From Bin87 sp965203195 (GTDB lineage Bacteria > Chloroflexota > Dehalococcoidia > Lucifugimonadales > UBA3495), in NCBI GenBank assembly GCA_965203195.1, contig OZ241860.1, forward strand, positions 2,232,001-2,296,000: DNA of 64,000 nucleotides. The letters run 5' to 3'. The number at the start of each line of letters is the position of its first letter. Position 1 is the stretch's first letter. This document shows positions 1 through 9,112 of this stretch, one piece after another. The translations under genes were made by a program, and so were the position numbers. Under the pieces are notes generated by a model. That model had not been told where the DNA came from, did not search any database, and saw only the letters and a list, made by a program, of their open reading frames with translations.

Positions 1-1311
1 GCCCAGGGCTCGGCGGCGCCCGCCCAGCGCCTCGCCGACCGCGTCGCCGCCCGGTTCGTCCCCGCGGTGGGCGTCATCGCCCTGGCCGCCGCCCTGCTGT
101 GGCTGTTCCTCGGCCCGGAACCCCCGGCGCGCTACGCGATGATGACCCTGGTGGCGGTGTTCATCATCGCCTGCCCCTGCGCCCTGGGCTTGGCCACGCC
201 TACTGCCATCATCGTCGGCGTGGGGCGCGCCGCCCGGCGCGGCATCCTCATCCGCAACGCCGCCGCCCTGGAAACGGCCCACCGCGTGACCCTCGTCGCC
301 GTGGACAAAACCGGAACCCTCACCGCCGGCCGGCCGCAGGTCACCGAGATTGTCCCTGCCCCCGGCGTGTCCGAAGGCGAAGCGCTCCTTTGGGCCGCAT
401 CCGCCGAGCAGCTTTCCGAGCATCCCGTCGGCCAGGCCGTGGTGCGCCGCGCGCAGGACGCCGGCGCCGCCCTGCTGCGGGCGTCCGACTTCACCGCCCA
501 CCGCGGCGCCGGCGTAACGGCCACCGTGAACGCCCGCAGCATAGCCGTGGGCAACGCCGCCCTGATGGACGCCAACGCCATCCCGCCGGCCCCGGAGCTG
601 TCGGCGGCGGCGTCCCGATTGGCGGCCGGAGGCGCCACCCCGCTGTTCGTCGCCGTGGACGGCCGGATGCTGGGCGTCATCGCCGCCGCCGATACGGTCC
701 AGCCTCACGCCCCCGCGGCCGTAGCCGCCCTGCATTCCCTGGGCGTGGCGGTAGTGATGCTCACCGGCGACCGCCCCGAAGTGGCGGCGGCGGTCGCCGC
801 CGCCTGCGGCATTGACGAGTGCCACGCCGGAATGCTGCCGGCCGACAAGTCCCACGCCATCGCCCGCCGCCAGGCCGCCGGCCACCGGGTAGCCATGGTA
901 GGCGACGGCATCAACGACGCCCCCGCCCTGGCGCAAGCCGACGTGGGCATCGCGATGGGCGCCGGCTCCGACATCGCCCGCGCAACGGCGGACATCACGC
1001 TGATGCGGAACGACCTGACCGCAGTCGCCACCGCCCTGCGCCTGTCCCGGGCCACAATGCGGACCATACGGCAGAACCTGTTCTGGGCGTTTTTCTACAA
1101 TGCGCTGCTGATTCCCGTCGCGGCGGGGGCGCTGTACCCGGTATTCGCGGCGGCGGGCGGCGTGCCGCCGGGCTTGGGCTTCTTTTTCGGCGAAGCCGGC
1201 TTTCTGAACCCCATACTGGCGGCGCTGGCCATGGCCTTCAGCTCCGTAAGCGTGGTCGGCAACTCCCTGCGCCTGCGCCGCGCCCGCCTCCCCGAGCCTC
1301 TCTCCCAATGA
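1..1311 (+). CDS. copA: Copper-translocating P1B-type ATPase, C-terminal part (5' end outside window)
   Basis: The reading frame is open from base 1, so this is the C-terminal part of a longer protein. The intramembrane CPC metal-binding motif (CPCALGLATP, codons from about base 172) is typical of Cu+/Ag+ P1B ATPases. The phosphorylation motif DKTGT lies near base 304, an HP pair typical of the nucleotide-binding domain near base 421, and the hinge motif GDGINDAPAL near base 901. Two hydrophobic segments close the protein after base 1080. The missing N-terminus would carry the heavy-metal-associated domain and the first membrane helices. The family pumps monovalent copper or silver out of the cytoplasm across the inner membrane. 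Family assignment is firm; the exact metal is inferred from the CPC motif. Confidence 0.95.
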   Translation, partial: AQGSAAPAQRLADRVAARFVPAVGVIALAAALLWLFLGPEPPARYAMMTLVAVFIIACPCALGLATPTAIIVGVGRAARRGILIRNAAALETAHRVTLVAVDKTGTLTAGRPQVTEIVPAPGVSEGEALLWAASAEQLSEHPVGQAVVRRAQDAGAALLRASDFTAHRGAGVTATVNARSIAVGNAALMDANAIPPAPELSAAASRLAAGGATPLFVAVDGRMLGVIAAADTVQPHAPAAVAALHSLGVAVVMLTGDRPEVAAAVAAACGIDECHAGMLPADKSHAIARRQAAGHRVAMVGDGINDAPALAQADVGIAMGAGSDIARATADITLMRNDLTAVATALRLSRATMRTIRQNLFWAFFYNALLIPVAAGALYPVFAAAGGVPPGLGFFFGEAGFLNPILAALAMAFSSVSVVGNSLRLRRARLPEPLSQ

Positions 1312-1469
1312 TGCGTGGGAACAGCGCCGATACGGCGGCGTCAGGCCGGATTGACCCCAACGCCCGCCGGCCAATGCCGGCCGGCGCTGCGATTGACAAG
1401 TGGCGGCAATAGGGCGTAATATAAAAAGGCGCGCAGCCACCCCGGCGGCTGGTCGGGGCTGCGCCGGTG

Positions 1470-1544
1470 GGCGACGTAGCTCAGTGGCAGAGCGGGCGCT
1501 TCATAAGCGCTAGGTCGTTGGTTCGAATCCATCCGTCGCCACCA
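1470..1544 (+). tRNA. tRNA-Met (CAU anticodon), CCA encoded
   Basis: A complete cloverleaf can be drawn. The acceptor stem GGCGACG (1470-1476) pairs with CGTCGCC (1534-1540), followed by discriminator A and an encoded CCA. The D arm begins GCTC. The anticodon arm is GGCGC, loop TTCATAA, GCGCT, giving anticodon CAU. The T arm contains the canonical TTCGAATCC. Position 1 is G paired with C72, unlike bacterial initiator tRNA, so it is elongator Met or possibly the lysidine-modified Ile2 tRNA. I favour elongator Met. Confidence 0.95.
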
Positions 1545-1592
1545 CACCCCATTTCCCGCGCGCCGCCGGCGGGCCGGGCAATGGGCCAGGAA

Positions 1593-1618
1593 AAAGCCGG
1601 GTCATCAGACCCGGCTTT
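1593..1618. terminator. Bidirectional hairpin terminator between tRNA and PAC2 gene
   Basis: A perfect 11-bp inverted repeat (AAAGCCGGGTC, 1593-1603, with GACCCGGCTTT, 1608-1618) encloses the tetraloop ATCA. It has an A run on the left and a T run on the right, so it can work as an intrinsic terminator in both directions. It sits between the tRNA on the plus strand and the convergent PAC2 gene on the minus strand. Confidence 0.8.
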
Positions 1619-1662
1619 CGCGTTGCGGAGCGAGGAACAGCGGTAACGACGGCAGCAACGGG

Positions 1663-2589
1663 TCAGTCGTCCCGCTCCCCGAACTCCTCGCCCAGCTGGT
1701 TGAGGAACTGCTCAATTTCCGGGGACAGGGACACGGCGTCGGCGTTGCCCAGCCCTTCGCGGGCGTCGCCGCTTTCGCTGGTTGCCGCTTCCGTCTCGTT
1801 ATTGTCGTAATAATCCTCCATCTGCCGGATCAGGCTCTGGAGGTCGGAATTGCGTTCCACGGCGGCGTTGAGTTCCCGGTACTGCCGCTGCCCCCGGCGC
1901 GTCGGCGCCAGGTCGGCGGGAATGTTGGCATAAACGGACGACAGCGCTTCAATCATCCGCGCCGTGCCGTTGAAATCCTCGTCCAGCTGCACATACTGGG
2001 GCAGGTGCACCATAAAATTGATGGCCTCCAGCCCCAGCCGGTCGATGCCGTCCGAAACCAGATTCATAATCGTGGTCGGCCCCTGGTAAGTGCTGCTGCG
2101 GAGCTTCAGGTTGGACACCGGCCGGATCTGCGGCACCGAACCGATGGAACCCGTCACCAGCAGCGGGCGCGTGTGGGGCACCGCATCGTACATCGCCCCC
2201 AGCCGGCAGTAGCGTTTCACGCCGAAGGTTTCCACCACCTCCAGAATGGACTCGGTGTAGCGCTCGCTGTTGGCGTGGGGTTCCCGCAGATGAAAGAACA
2301 GGCAGTGGGGGCCGTTTTCGGGCGTGGCGTAGCGGATGATGCTGTTGGGTATGCGGACGCGCCTTTCGCCGTCCACCAGCCGCATCCTGGGGCGGTAGCG
2401 GGTGAAGTCAAAAAACTCCCCCGGCCGGTGCAGCCGTCCCAGCTCCTTGAAGCCCATATGGCGTTCCAGCCGGTTGAGGGTAAGGGTGCCCACGCTGCCC
2501 ACATCCACCCACGGGCGGATCATCGCGAACACGTGCGGCTCGTGCAACTCGGGCAGGGGTTCCTGGATGTCAAATGCGCCAATCATCAT
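1663..2589 (-). CDS. PAC2 family protein (proteasome-assembly-chaperone-like fold)
   Basis: The protein is about 308 aa and contains the family's characteristic runs: RPWVDVGSVGT near the N-terminus, then LLVTGSIGSVPQ, TYQGPTTIMNLVSDGI and INFMVHLPQYVQL. Bacterial PAC2 proteins, mostly actinobacterial and chloroflexal, have no settled function; the fold is shared with eukaryotic and archaeal 20S proteasome assembly chaperones. I chose the start at 2589 because GGAG (2598-2595) lies 5 nt upstream; a second ATG follows directly at 2586. The last 50 residues are acidic and low in complexity, with a run of N, E and D. The gene stands alone and faces the shared terminator near 1600. No proteasome gene is visible in the window. 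Confidence 0.8.
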   Translation of the reverse strand: MMIGAFDIQEPLPELHEPHVFAMIRPWVDVGSVGTLTLNRLERHMGFKELGRLHRPGEFFDFTRYRPRMRLVDGERRVRIPNSIIRYATPENGPHCLFFHLREPHANSERYTESILEVVETFGVKRYCRLGAMYDAVPHTRPLLVTGSIGSVPQIRPVSNLKLRSSTYQGPTTIMNLVSDGIDRLGLEAINFMVHLPQYVQLDEDFNGTARMIEALSSVYANIPADLAPTRRGQRQYRELNAAVERNSDLQSLIRQMEDYYDNNETEAATSESGDAREGLGNADAVSLSPEIEQFLNQLGEEFGERDD

Positions 2590-3730
2590 AATGGCTCCAT
2601 ATTGCCAGATGCGCGCCGTTAATTCAAGGGTTGCGGCCAACGCCGCAGCCGTTCTTTTCCGGGCGTGTCGTCAAACCGCCCGCCGGAATTAAAAAAAATC
2701 GCCGCCATTTATGACATCCGCGCCCTTGCGCCCTGAACATCAGTACTGCTAACCTGAAACACGGATGCGGCAACCCGCCCGGCGACCAGGGGACAGCTGC
2801 CCCGACCGCCATCCGCCCCGGCCCACGACGCGGACGCGCGCCCCAAGCCCAGGCGGACACCGCAATGCCTAATCCAATCCGAAATCGACGTCGTACCATC
2901 ATCGGGGAAACCATTTCGGGCTAACCAAACGGGCCTCCAGGAACACGGCCTAACCCTTTGTCGGAACCCAATTTCAGCTGGTCCTGCTTCGTCGCTGTGT
3001 GTCTCATACGGCCCGTGTAGTTCTGTGCCAGCCAGCGGGTGTCACCACCGCCCCGTGCCGGAAACGACGGCCCTGAAAAGCTGCCGCCCCGGGACACGGA
3101 AAACTAGGACGAAACCCCTTTTTACGCTCTCAGGCCGTAGCGCCGACAACCTGGAACCCCAAGGCCAGCCCGAGCCTTCCCCGATGCCATCAATTCGCCA
3201 ACTGCCACTTACCAAATCGCCAACCACCCACCGGAAAGGAGCCGACTTCCCCATGACAACCTCCTTACCCCCAACCGCCCGCCCGCCGCCCCTTGCCGCG
3301 GTGCCGTCCCCGCCCGCCGGAACCCCCTCGTGACCCGTAACCGCCTCGTGAATTGAGGCGCGTCGGCGCATCAGGGCCCGTCGTCAAGGGCATTGGCATT
3401 GTGCCGTCGCCCCGGCGGCGCAGCATAATCAGTCACCCGTCAGTCCGGTGCCAGCCGGCATCCGGGCATCGCGCCCCGCCTGCTCTCCGCAGCAGCCGGC
3501 GCTTGCCCCGGATTCCGGCCCCACCCGAACTGGCGGGTGATTTGTCACGACGCGCCCTGAGTCGCCCCGCCCGCCGGAAACGCCGCGGCAACGCCCGGCC
3601 CCCCGGCCCGCGCGCCCAATTCCCCTGAACGCCATCTGCCGTTACAATGGGCGCGGCCCGGCCCGGCCCGTCGGCCCGGCCCAATCCAAGCCAACCCAAC
3701 CCGATCCCACTCGCTGCGAGGAAACTTCCT
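2590..3730. other. Gene-poor 1.1-kb intergenic stretch
   Basis: I find no convincing gene here. Short open frames on both strands have arginine- and proline-rich translations typical of high-GC noise and match no family I know. A poly-A run (about 2691-2697) lies near the PAC2 gene start. Near 3642 a TTACAAT hexamer, a possible -10 element, precedes a GGCCCGGCCC-rich leader of the next gene. Confidence 0.5.
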
Positions 3731-4657
3731 GTGCCTGAACAGACCTACGACCTCCTGGTCATCGGCGGCGGCATGGCCGGCCTCACCGCCGGCATCTACG
3801 CCGCCCGCTATGGCCTGAACACGGCCATCATTGAGCAGATGATGGCCGGCGCCCAGATCATCAACCTGGACCGGATTGAAAACTACCCCGGCTTCCCCCA
3901 GGGCATTGCCGGCTACGAACTTGGCCCCGCCGCCCAGGAACAGGCGCTGAACGCCGGCGCCTCCCTGCTGATGGACACCGTCCGCCAGGTGGCTGCGGAC
4001 GGCGATTACCTCATCGTCCACGGCGAGAGCGGCGATACTTACCGGGGCAAGGCGGTGATTATGGCCGCCGGCTCGTCCCTGCGCGCCCTGGGCATTCCCG
4101 GCGAAACCGAGCTGGACGGGCGCGGCGTTTCCCACTGCGCCACCTGCGACGGCCCCCTCTATATGGGCCAGACCGTGGGCGTAGTCGGCGGCGGCGATTC
4201 CGCGGCCGACGAAGCCCTGACCCTCACCGAATACGCCGACCGCGTGCTGCTCTTTCACCGGGGCGACACCCTGGACGCCCAGCAGACCCTGCGGGACCGC
4301 ATCGCCGGCAACCCCAAAATCGAGGCGCGCTACGGCGCCGAAGTGGTGGCCATCCTGGGCGAGGACACCGTCTCCGGCGTGCGCGTCCGCACCGCCGACG
4401 GCGAGGCCGTAGAATCTCTGACCGGGCTGTTCATCTATGTGGGGCTTGACCCCAACTCGGCGGCGGTGGCCGGGCTGGTGCCGCTGGACAACGCCGGCCA
4501 TATCCCCGTGGGCCTGGCAATGGACACGCCCCGGCCGGGCCTGTTCGCCGCCGGGGACATCCGGCAGCACTCGGCCGCCCAGCTGGTGGCATCGGCCGGC
4601 GACGGCGCCACCGCGGCCATCGCCGCTTTCCGCTACATCCGCAGCAAGGCGTGGTGA
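3731..4657 (+). CDS. Thioredoxin reductase-like FAD/NAD(P)-dependent oxidoreductase
   Basis: The protein is 308 aa from a GTG start, preceded by GAGGAAA. The FAD-binding motif GGGMAGLTAG is at about residues 11-20. The redox-active CATC sits at residues 136-139, the spacing seen in bacterial TrxB. The NAD(P)H motif GGGDSAADEA follows, and the C-terminal FAD motif GLFAAGDIR is close to the end. The length is that of low-molecular-weight thioredoxin reductases (about 310 aa). The expected reaction is NADPH-dependent reduction of thioredoxin or a related dithiol partner in the cytoplasm. No thioredoxin gene is adjacent, so the partner is unknown and ferredoxin- or glutaredoxin-like relatives cannot be excluded. 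An ATG-initiated form 28 codons longer is possible but its extension is low-complexity proline-rich sequence. Confidence 0.85.
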   Translation: MPEQTYDLLVIGGGMAGLTAGIYAARYGLNTAIIEQMMAGAQIINLDRIENYPGFPQGIAGYELGPAAQEQALNAGASLLMDTVRQVAADGDYLIVHGESGDTYRGKAVIMAAGSSLRALGIPGETELDGRGVSHCATCDGPLYMGQTVGVVGGGDSAADEALTLTEYADRVLLFHRGDTLDAQQTLRDRIAGNPKIEARYGAEVVAILGEDTVSGVRVRTADGEAVESLTGLFIYVGLDPNSAAVAGLVPLDNAGHIPVGLAMDTPRPGLFAAGDIRQHSAAQLVASAGDGATAAIAAFRYIRSKAW

Positions 4658-4676
4658 GACCAGGCGAGGCAGCCCA

Positions 4677-5552
4677 ATGCAGATTACCGAAAATGTGTAC
4701 AGCGTCCACATCGCCGAGGATGCCGACGGCTACGGCGCCATGCACCCCGGCGGCACGCAGATCTACTTCGTGGGCGACCCCAACGACCGGATGACGGTCA
4801 TCGACGCCGGCGAACCCTACCGGCGCTGGTGGCGACAGATTATGGACTACCGGCGCGCCCTGGGCAGCCCGGCCATCGACGCCATCCTCATTACCCACGG
4901 CCACGGCGACCACATCGGCGGCCTGGACCGGCTGCAAGAAGCCTTTGACTGCCCCGTGCGCTGCCACCCGAAACTGGCGCCGCGCCTGCAACACAGCCTG
5001 GGCCGTTCCCCGGACAAGGATTCCCCGGACGAGGATGCGGCGGATAACATCGTCATACCCCTGAACGACCAGGAAACCATCGCCGCCGGCGGCGGCGTTG
5101 TCCTGCGCGCCCTGTTCACGCCCGGCCACGAGGATGACCACGTCTGCTATTTCCTGCATCCCGACCGGGTTCTGTTCAGCGGCGACAACCTGCTGGGCAA
5201 CTCGTCCTCCAGCGTCCGCAGCCTCAAGGAGTATCTGGCCTCGCTGGAACGGATGGCGGATACGCACCCGCTGGTGATTTGCCCCGGCCACGGCGACACC
5301 ATAATGCGGGGCCAGGCGCGCATCCGGCAGCAGATTGCCCACCGCCAGGCCCGGGAGCAGCAGACCCTGGCGGCGCTGGACGGCGGCGCCAGCGCCGTTG
5401 ACGAAATCGTGGCGTCCGTCTATCCCCGCGACCTGCGGGACAACCTGCGCGCCGCGGCGCGACGCAATATCAGCGCCCACCTGGAAAAGCTGCGCCAGGA
5501 GGGGCGGGTTGTGGAACAGCCGGCCACTTACCGGCGGCAACCGCCGGCGTAG
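4677..5552 (+). CDS. MBL-fold metallo-hydrolase, LACTB2/RNase-Z-like
   Basis: The protein is 291 aa and starts 20 nt after the upstream reductase stop, so the two are probably one transcript. The metal-binding signature HGHGDH (residues 74-79) identifies the metallo-beta-lactamase fold. Further metal ligands are visible in TPGHEDDH and SGDN, and PGHGD occurs near residue 203. The last 80 residues resemble the winged-helix tail of LACTB2-type hydrolases (AAARRNISAHLEKL, then EGRVV). Family members hydrolyse thioesters, phosphodiesters or RNA using two metals; the substrate here cannot be told from sequence. The C-terminal tail argues for the LACTB2 branch and against glyoxalase II. Confidence 0.85.
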   Translation: MQITENVYSVHIAEDADGYGAMHPGGTQIYFVGDPNDRMTVIDAGEPYRRWWRQIMDYRRALGSPAIDAILITHGHGDHIGGLDRLQEAFDCPVRCHPKLAPRLQHSLGRSPDKDSPDEDAADNIVIPLNDQETIAAGGGVVLRALFTPGHEDDHVCYFLHPDRVLFSGDNLLGNSSSSVRSLKEYLASLERMADTHPLVICPGHGDTIMRGQARIRQQIAHRQAREQQTLAALDGGASAVDEIVASVYPRDLRDNLRAAARRNISAHLEKLRQEGRVVEQPATYRRQPPA

Positions 5553-5582
5553 GTGTGCGGGCACCGCAGGGACAAACCGGCG

Positions 5583-5792
5583 ATGATTTACCGGGCGTCA
5601 GGCGCGTCGGGCGCGCTGGGCTGCGGGCTGGCGCTGCTGTGCCTCGGCCTATTTCTGCTCACGCCGCTGGGCCTGCTGCTCATCAAGGGCGTAGCCTGGC
5701 TGCTGATTGGCCTGGGCCTGCTGCTGGCCGCAGCGGGGGTCTGGATCTGGCTGACCCGGCGCGGCAACGGCGGGCCGGGAAGGTACGGGTAA
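5583..5792 (+). CDS. Small hydrophobic membrane protein
   Basis: The protein is 69 aa, composed mainly of two hydrophobic segments (about residues 11-33 and 36-56) ending in an R/G-rich cytoplasmic tail. It starts 30 nt after the hydrolase gene on the same strand and probably shares its transcript. I recognise no family. The coding call rests on position, an AGGGA ten bases before the ATG, and two clean membrane spans with leucine-rich composition. Confidence 0.55.
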   Translation: MIYRASGASGALGCGLALLCLGLFLLTPLGLLLIKGVAWLLIGLGLLLAAAGVWIWLTRRGNGGPGRYG

Positions 5793-5827
5793 CCGCATCC
5801 CGCCGGCGCCGGCCGGACGCCGGTTGG

Positions 5828-6601
5828 CTACCTGCTCTTGACGCCAACCAGCTGCCCGCTCATCACCAGCAGGTGGTCGGGATTGGCCACCGGCACCGGC
5901 ACCGCCAGGTGGATGGTCGCCTGGCCGGAGCTGTTGGGCCGGAGCTCGCTCCGGGGAATGACATCGGTATGCGTTGCCGAATAAGCGTATTCCACATCGC
6001 CGTTGCCCACAAAAATCAGGACATCCTCGTTGGCGGCGATCAGTTCCGGGGCCAGCGTCAGGCTGCCGAAGGCGTCATTGCCTTGACCCGGCGGCCCGAA
6101 AAGCCACATCGCGCCCCGCTCGCCGGGGTGGGCGGAAATGGCCGCCAGCGCCTCCGGGTCGGCCCCGGCGTCGTAGTTCCCCGACACCGCCTCGTCGCCG
6201 ATCCTCAGGAGTTCCTCCTGTTTCATATTGATGCCCAGCTTGGGGACTTTCAGCCGCTGGATCGGGGGCTGGGTTCCGACGGGCCAAGCCGCTTCCTGCG
6301 GCATCGGCGTGAAGCCCAGCTCCGCAATGGCGGCGTCCGACACGCCGGGCAGCAGGGCGCGGGCCGATACGATGCGCCCGCTTGCCGGCGCCGGCGCTAC
6401 ATCCTCCCCCAGCAGCGTGGTGTCGTCCCGGTGCGCCGGGTAATCGGCCAGGGCGGCGCGCAGCGCGAAAAAGTGTCCGTAGTAGGCAATGCCCATTGCG
6501 GCAATGAGAATGCCGGCCGCCAGCGTCAGTACGCCGGCCCAGCGCAGACCGATGTACTGCGCATGGCTGCGCATCTGCATATAGTCCAGTCCAATCTCCA
6601 T
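5828..6601 (-). CDS. Sortase-like membrane protein lacking the catalytic Cys and His
   Basis: The protein is about 257 aa with one N-terminal membrane helix (about residues 20-42) and an extracytoplasmic domain. That domain follows the order of class D/E sortases: a strand RLKVPKLGIN, then HPGERGAMWLFGPPG where sortases have the GH catalytic His, then an FGSL..L.PEL..NEDVLIFV segment, and finally a strand IHLAVPVPVANPDHLLVMSGQLVG where sortases have TLxTC followed by an Arg. The whole protein contains no cysteine, the His position reads Pro and the Arg position reads His. I therefore read it as a catalytically dead sortase fold with another role. The start at 6601 was chosen as the first ATG before the membrane helix; its ribosome site is weak. 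Confidence 0.6.
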   Translation of the reverse strand: MEIGLDYMQMRSHAQYIGLRWAGVLTLAAGILIAAMGIAYYGHFFALRAALADYPAHRDDTTLLGEDVAPAPASGRIVSARALLPGVSDAAIAELGFTPMPQEAAWPVGTQPPIQRLKVPKLGINMKQEELLRIGDEAVSGNYDAGADPEALAAISAHPGERGAMWLFGPPGQGNDAFGSLTLAPELIAANEDVLIFVGNGDVEYAYSATHTDVIPRSELRPNSSGQATIHLAVPVPVANPDHLLVMSGQLVGVKSR

Positions 6602-6779
6602 ATTCACACCTTGATCCGTCGCGCGGGTACCAAAGCCGCCCGTCCGGCCCCGGCCGGAGCCGGACGGCAACGGCGCGCGCCGCCCTCCGCCCTTTCATCC
6701 GGGCCGGCGGCCGACCGTGTTGAAGGCGTGCGGTCGTGGCGCCGGCGGGTGCCCGGACGGGCTGGGCCGGCGCGGCCGG

Positions 6780-6968
6780 CTAGTGCCGGCCGCCGGCCCG
6801 GATGGGCTCGTTCACGAAAATGTCCCCGTTGCGGATTTTGATGTTGTAGCCGCAGCCCGGGTTGATGCACGTCCAGGCTTTGTAGTGCACCGGCGCGCCG
6901 TGCGCCCCATAGTCCGACAGCGGCACCAGCGGCGCGACATTACACTGCTGACAGATCGGCAGCTCCAT
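6780..6968 (-). CDS. Zinc-ribbon miniprotein
   Basis: The protein is about 62 aa with two cysteine pairs (CQQC near the start, CINPGC in the middle) spaced as in a small zinc ribbon, and a short basic C-terminus. No family is recognised. The ATG at 6968 has only a weak GGTGGA. A strong GGAGG lies 6 nt before an in-frame TTG at 6980 (followed by GTG at 6977), so the real start may be four codons upstream. It is transcribed divergently from the methyltransferase gene. Confidence 0.6.
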   Translation of the reverse strand: MELPICQQCNVAPLVPLSDYGAHGAPVHYKAWTCINPGCGYNIKIRNGDIFVNEPIRAGGRH

Positions 6969-7085
6969 AGCTTCCACCAAAATAAACCTCCCAATGCCCG
7001 GCGTGGCCCGGGTTTTCGGGGGGCAGTATAGACGCCGCCCGCCCCCCATTGCCTATACGCCCGCCGGCAAGGTTTGGCGGTTTTG

Positions 7086-7115
7086 TTGACGCCGGCGGAC
7101 ACGCCCGCCTATACT
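7086..7115 (+). promoter_or_regulatory. Sigma70-type promoter for the methyltransferase gene
   Basis: TTGACG (7086-7091) and TATACT (7110-7115) are separated by 18 nt, about 80 nt before the ATG. Both boxes are near consensus, in the divergent gap between the zinc-ribbon gene and the methyltransferase gene. Confidence 0.65.
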
Positions 7116-7195
7116 CCCTTCCGTTCGACTCCACTGGTCGCGCCCGGATCCGGCGGCGGCAATAACGACGATGACGATACGAAGGGGACTTTAAT

Positions 7196-8023
7196 ATGAC
7201 GCAGCCGGCAACGCCACACCAGCGGGATCTGGCCGGAGAATCCTGGAATCCCGGCCAGTATCTGAAGTTCGCCGACCACCGGCTGCGCCCGGCCCTGGAT
7301 CTGATGGCCCGCATTCCCCTGGCCACGCCCGCCGTGATTTACGACCTGGGCTGCGGCAGCGGCAATGTGACCCGGCTGCTGGCGGAACGCTGGCCGGACG
7401 CCGCCGTCACCGGCGTGGACAACTCCCCGGAAATGCTGGCCCGGGCGGGCGCCACGCCCTCGTCAATCCGCTGGCAGCGCGGCGACCTGGCCGACTGGCA
7501 GCCGGACGCGACGCCGGCCCTGCTCTACTCCAACGCCGTCATCCAGTGGGTGCCGGACCACCGGGCGCTGGTGCCGCGCCTCTGGGGAATGCTGCCGCCC
7601 GGCGGGTGTCTGGCAACGCAGGCCCCCCTCAGCTGGGATCTGCCTTCCCACCGGATTATGCGCCGGACGCTGGCCGACGGCGGCCCCGGCGGGATACCTA
7701 TCGGCCCCCCGGAACTGCGGCAGGCCGTGGGCAACCGCTGGGTGCAGGACGCCGATTTCTACTACGACCTGCTGGCGCCGCACGCCGCCCACCTGGATGT
7801 ATGGACCACCGAGTACCAGCACGTCCTCGCCGGCGACGACCCGGTGCTGGAATGGGTCGCCGGCACGGGCCTGCGCCCCATCCTCAACGGGCTGGCCGAC
7901 GCCGACCGGGAACTTTACCTGGCCGAATACCGCCGCCGCCTCAACGCGGAATACCCCCGCCGGGCGGACGGGGCGACCCTGTATCCCTTCCGCCGGCTGT
8001 TCTTTGTCGCCGTCCGCAAATAA
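7196..8023 (+). CDS. tam: Trans-aconitate 2-methyltransferase
   Basis: The protein is 275 aa. The N-terminal signature WNPGQYLKFADHRLRPA is characteristic of the Tam family. It is followed by the SAM-binding loop DLGCGSGN (about residues 50-57) and the acidic VDNSPEM motif. The family methylates trans-aconitate, a spontaneous product of cis-aconitate that inhibits aconitase, using S-adenosylmethionine in the cytoplasm. Length matches the family (about 250-275 aa). An AAGGGGA ribosome site precedes the ATG and a good promoter lies upstream. It could act on another small carboxylate, but the signature is specific. Confidence 0.85.
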   Translation: MTQPATPHQRDLAGESWNPGQYLKFADHRLRPALDLMARIPLATPAVIYDLGCGSGNVTRLLAERWPDAAVTGVDNSPEMLARAGATPSSIRWQRGDLADWQPDATPALLYSNAVIQWVPDHRALVPRLWGMLPPGGCLATQAPLSWDLPSHRIMRRTLADGGPGGIPIGPPELRQAVGNRWVQDADFYYDLLAPHAAHLDVWTTEYQHVLAGDDPVLEWVAGTGLRPILNGLADADRELYLAEYRRRLNAEYPRRADGATLYPFRRLFFVAVRK

Positions 8024-8100
8024 CCCCAACCGCCACCCGTCTTTTACGATTGCGATTCCAATGCAATGCCAATCAACTCACCTGAACAGGAGGCGCCATT

Positions 8101-9039
8101 ATGACGGTTCTGGTACTCGGCGGCGCCGGCTTCATCGGGCCGCGGGTCATCCGCAAGCTGGTGGAGCGCGGCGAAAGCGTCTATGCCACGGACATCAACC
8201 CGCTGCCCCATATTCCCGGCATTGACAACGACGCCGTCCGCAGCGCGCGGGTGGACATCACCGACTTTGAGCAGGTGACCCGCGCCATTGTGGAAGCGCA
8301 GCCCGACCGCATCATCAACCTGGCCTATCTGCTGGGCGGCGGCGAGGGCAACCCCCACCACCAGATGCGCCTCAACATCCTGGGGATGGACAACTGCTTT
8401 GAAGCCGGCCGGCTGCTGGGCGTGAACCGCATCGTCTATGCCAGCTCCGTGGCCGTCAGCGGGCAGCAGTCCAACTTCGGCGACCGCGCCGCCACCGAGG
8501 ACGACGCCACCTACGGCGTCAGCCAGTACGCCGTCCACAAGATTTTCAACGAATTCCAGGCCAAAATGTTCAACGAAAACTACGGGATGTCCATCACGGG
8601 CATCCGGCCGGCCAATGTCACCGGCCCGGACAAGGTGCGCGGCTCCACCGACCATGTGCGCTGCATAACCCTGCCGGCGCGGGGCGAACCCGTCAGCTTC
8701 CCCCACCGGGGTATGATGCGCCTGCCCATCCATGTTGAGGACATCGCCGAGGCTTTCGTCCGCGTGGCCCTGGTGGCGCGGAGCGAGTATCCCGTCTATA
8801 ATTCCGGGGGCGCTCCCATCAGCCTGGGCAACCTGGCGGAGCTGGTGCGGGGCTACCTGCCCGACGCCCAAATCAGCTTCGACCACGACGGCGGACGGGA
8901 GCTCTCCGGCAACTACCTGGTGGACAACAGCCGCCTGCTCACCGAATTTGAGCTGACCTACGCCCCGCTGGCGCAGCGGGTACTGGAAATCATCAGCGCC
9001 GTGCGCGCCGACGAGGGGCTGCCGCCGGTGTCCGGCTAA
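8101..9039 (+). CDS. NAD-dependent epimerase/dehydratase (extended SDR)
   Basis: The protein is 312 aa. The Rossmann motif GGAGFIGP is at residues 7-14, an ASSVAVSG strand holds the catalytic Ser, and YAVHK supplies the YxxxK pair at Y143 and K147. The extended-SDR layout and length fit nucleotide-sugar epimerases and related NAD-dependent enzymes; the substrate is not readable. An AGGAGG site precedes the ATG by 8 nt. It is co-oriented with tam, 77 nt downstream, without an obvious link in function. Confidence 0.85.
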   Translation: MTVLVLGGAGFIGPRVIRKLVERGESVYATDINPLPHIPGIDNDAVRSARVDITDFEQVTRAIVEAQPDRIINLAYLLGGGEGNPHHQMRLNILGMDNCFEAGRLLGVNRIVYASSVAVSGQQSNFGDRAATEDDATYGVSQYAVHKIFNEFQAKMFNENYGMSITGIRPANVTGPDKVRGSTDHVRCITLPARGEPVSFPHRGMMRLPIHVEDIAEAFVRVALVARSEYPVYNSGGAPISLGNLAELVRGYLPDAQISFDHDGGRELSGNYLVDNSRLLTEFELTYAPLAQRVLEIISAVRADEGLPPVSG

Positions 9040-9112
9040 TCCGCTACAGCGGTGACGACGCCTCCGCGCCGTGAAACAGCCGCGCCTGGCGCATAATTGA
9101 GGACGCCGACTG

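Noticed and set aside
3025..3333. A 102-codon frame in the gene-poor stretch
   Set aside because: Composition is that of random high-GC DNA (P, R, T rich), no ribosome site, no recognisable motif; an internal 26-codon frame with AAGGAG upstream (ATG near 3253) is too weak to call.
4431..5564. A 377-codon minus-strand frame over the MBL hydrolase
   Set aside because: Overlaps a well-supported gene with intact metal motifs; antisense translation has no family features.
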